A DNA stretch of 11,498 nucleotides from Saccoglossus kowalevskii (taxonomy: Eukaryota > Hemichordata > Enteropneusta > Harrimaniidae), in the NCBI RefSeq assembly GCF_000003605.2, contig NW_003119425.1:1659763-1671260 (forward strand). Reading direction: 5' to 3'. The notes under the pieces are model-generated. The model searched no databases and was not told where the DNA came from. It saw nothing but the letters and a program-made list of their open reading frames with translations. This document shows, one piece after another, positions 9,301-11,498 of the stretch. How positions within the stretch are numbered: position 1 is the first letter of the stretch; every line of letters begins with the position of its first letter. The translations under genes and the position numbers were made by a program.

Positions 9301-10488
9301 ATATCAAGGTGTAGTGTCTTGGGTACTGTAAAGTTAATTGGTCCAATAGATAGTCCAGTAGACAACAAATTAGGTAACTATTATGTATCAATTTTAACAT
9401 CCACATAATGCTTCACAAAGAAATAAATTATATTGAGAAATTGAAAACACTCACCAATTTAACTTTTTCTCTTGATAATAGCAGCTGCTTCTCTATGGCA
9501 CTTCTGACTTTACAGACAGTGGCTTCGGTTTGTTTTATTGCACGTTGATTAGTATGTATTCTGAAAATTATATACAACACATTAGTTGCGTTCACGCACA
9601 GCTCCTTAGCACGGGCTAAGAGGTCAAATTCCTTAGCCCGTGCTAAGAAAACGTGCGTGAACGCTTAGCACGGGGCTAAGGAATGCTAAGTACGGGTTAA
9701 ATCTGATCCGAATTTAAGACGCGGTCTAGACCTTAGCACGGATTAACGAAGTATGCGCGAACGCTTAGCCCAGGGCTAAGCGCCCTCTGCGGCGACCTTT
9801 GGGTGAGAAAATTGTCCCATGTTCGTATAACAACACTATTCTACCAGTCATTACTCCGCGCTCGCTTCCACACTAATCGGGTCACTGTAGTAGTAGAGCG
9901 TACAGCAGCTCCAATCGTAGAAAAAATAAATTTGGTTCGCTGTCTACGACATGCATTAATAAAACTCTGTATTCTGTTACGCCCGTTGTATACTGTTTCT
10001 GTGCATCCAAATAAGTTGGGTCCGTCTTCTCTCACGTTCCTGTGCACGTTTTAAAATTAGAACGAAACATGCCAGCAGCAGAAATAGAACCTAGCGCGTG
10101 TCATCCATTTTTCGTTCGTAAATAGCGGCTTACCAAAGGTCACCGACTAATGGCACCCCTTAGCCCGTGCTAACGACTGGCCTTCCATGTGCGTGGACGT
10201 AATTGGGTCTAGCAAAAATGCAAATATGCTAGATAAGCCTAAATCAGCTTAAATCTTAGCCCGTACTTCGTGTAACGTGAACACAACTAATGTAAACTTG
10301 TGTTTAGACTAGTAGAAATTACATTGTAAAACGTCACAAAGGTCATTTGTATGAAGCACACAACAAGAATCTCTGCAACTTACATGTACATACCTGGCAA
10401 GGGAAAACTTTGTATATGACTGCTTGATAAGACTTGCTTCCACTTCAAAGAAACTTTGATACAGAGTACTTCCTGCAGGGTATGGAAC
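2453..10488 (-). CDS. UVRAG: UVRAG (Vps38-like) subunit of PI3-kinase class III complex II, 5'-partial, 8 exons
   Basis: Coding exons in transcript order are 10394-10488, 9455-9560, 9032-9158, 6525-6609, 6209-6357, 5685-5850, 5188-5358 and 2453-3311. All junctions are AG/GT and phases agree throughout, giving 585 visible residues and a TGA stop. Visible residues 1-25 are linker, about 26-137 form the coiled coil that in this family pairs with Beclin 1, about 138-300 form the BARA2 domain, and 301-585 are a disordered tail. Diagnostic matches to human UVRAG (recalled, not searched) include [66 protein letters not shown] and TLPNLK. The coiled-coil stretch from SYTKF to DSK is 86 residues, the same as human. 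The family acts on endosomes and autophagosomes with VPS34, VPS15 and Beclin 1. The N-terminal C2 domain is outside the window. Identity is near certain; only the direct join of the last two exons carries real doubt. Confidence 0.95.
3104..3181 (-). repeat. UVRAG: in-frame 12-bp coding minisatellite (SPxx x7)
   Basis: Consecutive 12-base units on the minus strand encode [24 protein letters not shown] and a final [14 protein letters not shown] followed by [12 protein letters not shown] also shows a 36-base higher-order period, indicating growth by unequal exchange or slippage in steps of whole codons. Each SP is a minimal site for proline-directed kinases. Confidence 0.9.
3607..3664. repeat. 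AAAC/AAGA-rich microsatellite
   Basis: An imperfect run of caaacaag/aaaacaaac units on the plus strand. It produces an artefactual lysine/glutamine-rich open frame and has no supported function. Confidence 0.8.
4268..4370. mobile_element. short MITE-like inverted-repeat element with TA flanks
   Basis: CTGTAAAC at 4268-4275 is inverted as GTTTACAG at 4363-4370, with TA on both sides (4266-4267 and 4371-4372). Including flanks, AAATACTGTAAAC pairs perfectly with GTTTACAGTATTT (13 of 13). The length, non-coding interior and TA duplication fit a non-autonomous Tc1/mariner-type MITE. A chance inverted repeat is less likely but cannot be excluded from one copy. Confidence 0.5.
5188..5358 (-). CDS. 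UVRAG: UVRAG exon: end of BARA2 domain
   Basis: This 171-bp exon encodes [29 protein letters not shown] and [13 protein letters not shown], closely matching human UVRAG. Three possible donors lie near the end. I chose GTT|gtaagt (5188) because it has the best consensus and its phase 2 is the only one that opens the last exon in frame. Confidence 0.95.
5359..5684 (-). other. UVRAG: UVRAG intron (326 bp)
   Basis: A plain AT-rich intron between the two most conserved BARA2 exons, from gtatgt to ttttatccag. The 93-codon open frame that crosses it is a chance reading that runs through the exon border. Nothing else is seen. Confidence 0.85.
5685..5850 (-). CDS. UVRAG: UVRAG exon: BARA2 core
   Basis: This 166-bp exon begins after ccgtctatag and completes the split Gly. 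Its 54 residues contain [27 protein letters not shown] and [12 protein letters not shown], corresponding to human IAVALGYTAHL, LQVPLRYPIIHKGSRS and DNINDKLTEKER. This is the strongest family signature in the window. The donor is GAGA|gtatgt and leaves two bases of an Asp codon. Confidence 0.97.
5851..6208 (-). other. UVRAG: UVRAG intron (358 bp)
   Basis: Runs from gtaagc at 6203-6208 to ccgtctatag ending at 5851. It is AT-rich, with no repeat or exon recognised. The open frame at 6042-6233 is read-through of the preceding exon into this intron. Confidence 0.85.
6209..6357 (-). CDS. UVRAG: UVRAG exon: start of BARA2 domain
   Basis: This 149-bp exon contains the well conserved [15 protein letters not shown] and [11 protein letters not shown] blocks, matching human RCRQLLSELSYIYPI and FVCGVKLPNSE. 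I chose the strong donor CAG|gtaagc at 6207-6208, which gives GYSG and joins in frame to the next exon. Reading on past it would give an unrelated sequence. Confidence 0.96.
6525..6609 (-). CDS. UVRAG: UVRAG exon: end of coiled coil
   Basis: This 85-bp exon is separated from the previous one by a 2.4-kb intron filled by a transposon. It supplies the rest of an Ala codon, 27 residues of charged helix ([18 protein letters not shown]) and two bases of Arg. Sequence identity to human is low here, but the spacing between DK and KRE is 27 residues in both. The donor is the weak form AAAAG|gtgata. Confidence 0.85.
6658..6693 (+). repeat. left terminal inverted repeat of the Harbinger-like element
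   Basis: A 36-base end starting GGGGTGATCT and ending GGTCAAACCT. It differs from the right end at four positions. It is followed by the gccctaaaccgccctaac subterminal repeat. Confidence 0.8.
7476..7546. promoter_or_regulatory. promoter-like motif cluster inside the transposon (palindrome, ZNF143-like, YY1-like)
   Basis: Three motifs lie within about 70 bases: a perfect 14-bp palindrome TTGCGATATCGCAA (7476-7489); TGCATGCTGGGT (7494-7505), whose reverse complement matches the CCCAGCATGCA core of ZNF143/STAF sites; and CAAGATGGCTGCG (7534-7546), matching the YY1 consensus AAGATGGCGGC. The combination is typical of CpG-type housekeeping promoters in animals. No initiator or transcript can be shown from sequence alone. 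Confidence 0.4.
8694..8729 (-). repeat. right terminal inverted repeat of the Harbinger-like element
   Basis: On the minus strand this end starts GGGGTGATCTTATATTCAAA and ends GGTCAAACCT. It abuts TTA at 8730-8732, matching the TTA before the left end. Confidence 0.8.
9032..9158 (-). CDS. UVRAG: UVRAG exon: second coiled-coil segment
   Basis: This 127-bp exon starts in phase 0 after gttttcag and ends with one base before gtacac. Its 42 residues are rich in Glu, Arg, Gln and Leu ([17 protein letters not shown]), matching human ECLQLKILVLQNELERQ without gaps. It continues the Beclin 1-pairing coiled coil. Confidence 0.92.
9159..9454 (-). other. UVRAG: UVRAG intron (296 bp)
   Basis: A plain AT-rich intron from gtgagt to ttgttttcag. 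Nothing recognisable lies within it. Confidence 0.85.
9455..9560 (-). CDS. UVRAG: UVRAG exon: first coiled-coil segment
   Basis: This 106-bp exon completes the split Arg and adds 35 residues, ending in phase 0 at TTG|gtgagt. It contains [15 protein letters not shown], matching human AQCAIKQTQVTVQKI. Heptad-spaced hydrophobics (I, V, V, I, L, L) fit the coiled coil that dimerises with Beclin 1 in this family. Confidence 0.94.
9588..9664. repeat. long foldback hairpin at the element's left end
   Basis: GCGTTCACGCAC (9588-9599) pairs with GTGCGTGAACGC (9653-9664), and CTTAGCACGGGCTAAG (9605-9620) pairs with CTTAGCCCGTGCTAAG (9632-9647). All 28 pairs are perfect, with a symmetric 5+5 internal loop and an 11-base apical loop. 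RNA or single-stranded DNA of this region could form a stable hairpin. Confidence 0.8.
9762..9782. repeat. near-perfect palindrome CGCTTAGCCCAGGGCTAAGCG
   Basis: Ten-base arms (CGCTTAGCCC and its complement) flank one A. It is the most symmetric copy of the element's repeat motif. The 28 bases 9753-9780 are also a direct repeat of 9653-9680, exactly 100 bases away. Confidence 0.8.
9780..9793 (+). promoter_or_regulatory. CTCF-like core motif GCGCCCTCTGCGGC
   Basis: Matches 12 of 14 positions of the CTCF core written as SYGCCMYCTRSTGG. It adjoins the palindrome at 9762-9782 inside the TA-flanked element. This is only a pattern match; binding is untested and the host's CTCF specificity is assumed to be the conserved one. 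Confidence 0.25.
10394..10488 (-). CDS. UVRAG: UVRAG first visible coding exon: linker and start of coiled coil
   Basis: This 95-bp exon starts in phase 0 after a pyrimidine-rich acceptor (ttccttttag) and ends CAG|gtatgt. It gives 31 residues plus two bases of an Arg codon. The segment SYTKFSLAR lines up with human SYDVFSLLR just before the coiled coil. Residues before it ([16 protein letters not shown]) correspond to the less conserved linker after the C2 domain. Confidence 0.9.
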
Positions 10489-11498
10489 CTAAAAGGAAAG
10501 AATGCAAATGTTATTTTGTTTACTCTTCATTACATCCCAGCTAGCTAATAGGGAAAGCTTTGGATGACCTCCTACATTTGTATATTCACAACATGAATGA
10601 ACTAGCATGATAATTTAGCTAAAGATACAACCAATTCAGCTAACACTGTAAAGTGTTTGCCTATGACTGTGAATGACTGTCATTCAGGTATCTTGAATCA
10701 GATCATTGAACAAACTGATGTGCATATGTATAAAACTATGCACGATGAATGTGTGAAGTTTGGATGTAATTGGTTCAGGCATGTCTAAGATATGGGTCAG
10801 AACGCACATACAGAGGTCAATCCATAAGTCTCTGTTTTTGAACTGCATTCGAACAGGAATTAAAAACAAACAGCATGTCCACCAAGCTTGGCTGTTTGCA
10901 TTGTATACTGATCCTCAATACAGTGGAGGTTGGATTAAATTAAAATTAATTTCATGTGAAATATTTTGGTTAAGCAATTTGGTTAAGCAACTTCAAGAAG
11001 TCAATCAAAGTTAAACTGTAAATAGCTCCCGTGTGATCAGAGCATGTATTATAAAGGTATAGGCTTTGCCTAATAAGTGAATGTAATTGCATGTAGGTCA
11101 ATCCATCAATAAAATTGATCAAGATGTCTGAGAATCTTTGACATACTGTATATGGAAACACATGATTTTGATAAGCATGCAAGGACACCATACTTGTAAA
11201 CAAAGGGACTCTATGAATGAGGTATTTCTAGAGGTCGGGGTTTGTCTCGTCTGCAGTTGAATAATTTTTGCTTTGATTTTCTTATGGGTTTTTTTCCCAA
11301 TGCAACTTAATTTCACTTGTTTTTTTTAATTCTTGCTAATTAGTGTCATTAGCGATGGAGTAGTAAAAACCGCAATTAACCTCATTGCAGCAAATCAGGA
11401 TTGATCTTCCTGGCACAATGGGCAAATTTCGCTATTTTCGCTGACAAGTAAAATCTGCTAAATTAAACCTACGTGAACATGTAAAGTAACAACAGACT
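10489..11498 (-). other. UVRAG: 5' part of window: intron upstream of the first visible UVRAG exon
   Basis: About 1 kb of AT-rich sequence to the right edge. I looked on the minus strand for the end of the C2 domain and the conserved FGLNDGYYG-type segment expected just upstream, and found none. The open frames here (60-84 codons, both strands) have no family features. The next upstream exon therefore lies beyond the window. Confidence 0.7.

Larger units (their letters stand above)
9585..10287. mobile_element. palindrome-rich non-autonomous DNA element with TA duplication
   Basis: The ends are GTTGCGTTCACG and CGTGAACACAAC (11 of 12 paired), flanked by TA at 9583-9584 and 10288-10289. Just inside, both ends carry ACGGGCTAAG (right end on the opposite strand). 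At least eight variants of CTTAGCMCGKGCTAAG lie inside, mostly palindromic. A central part (about 9800-10130) has two overlapping open frames of 68 and 83 codons on opposite strands, neither recognised. TA duplication, inverted ends and no transposase fit a large Tc1/mariner-type MITE, though the family is unknown to me. Confidence 0.65.
9561..10393 (-). other. UVRAG: UVRAG intron (833 bp) mostly occupied by a palindrome-rich element
   Basis: The intron lies between the first two visible exons, from gtatgt at 10388-10393 to taattttcag ending at 9561. Removing the 703-bp element at 9585-10287 and one TA would leave about 130 bp. The element starts only 24 bases upstream of the acceptor, on the intron side, close to where the branch point should be. 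Confidence 0.85.

Noticed and set aside
9803-10054. Overlapping open frames on both strands in the middle of the palindrome-rich element
   Set aside because: Neither shows a domain, and the two frames mirror each other over the same CpG-rich stretch, as expected from low stop-codon density.
10684-11316. Minus-strand open frames near the right edge as the UVRAG C2-domain exon
   Set aside because: None contains the expected C2 strands or the NPTW or FGLNDG-type segments, and no suitable in-phase splice sites were found.

Overview
This is animal nuclear DNA, not bacterial. It is AT-rich, carries a spliced gene with GT-AG introns, and has DNA-transposon remnants inside the introns. Close protein similarity to human UVRAG, which reaches into the C-terminal tail, suggests an invertebrate metazoan such as a deuterostome or lophotrochozoan. 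I cannot name the species.

One gene dominates the window: the 3' part of UVRAG on the minus strand, in eight coding exons (10488 down to 2453). UVRAG is the animal counterpart of yeast Vps38 and a subunit of the class III PI3-kinase complex II (VPS34, VPS15, Beclin 1, UVRAG), which acts in endosome and autophagosome traffic. The exons join with consistent phase into 585 visible residues: about 25 residues of linker, two coiled-coil segments, the BARA2 domain and a long disordered Ser/Pro/acidic tail ending at a TGA. The N-terminal C2 domain (about 170 residues in human) lies beyond the right edge. From recall of the human protein, the coiled-coil to BARA2 part aligns almost without gaps, so no internal exon appears to be missing.

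Layout from left to right: 1-430 two families of diverged tandem repeats; 430-823 AT-rich sequence with possible tail-to-tail poly(A) signals near 784-829; 824-2452 probable 3' UTR; 2453-3311 last coding exon; 3312-5187 an intron with a microsatellite and a 103-bp MITE-like repeat; 5188-6609 four compact coding exons; 6610-9031 an intron made mostly of a 2,072-bp PIF/Harbinger-like element (36-bp inverted ends, TTA duplication); 9032-9560 two coiled-coil exons; 9561-10393 an intron made mostly of a 703-bp palindrome-rich element with a TA duplication; 10394-10488 the first visible coding exon; 10489-11498 intron with no recognisable exon.

I found no CRISPR array, operon, defence locus or other clearly new system. 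The points most worth a second look are the two intronic DNA transposons: one carries a promoter-like YY1/ZNF143-type cluster, the other an array of CTTAGCMCGKGCTAAG palindromes with a long foldback. The third is a heptad of SPxx repeats in the UVRAG tail.
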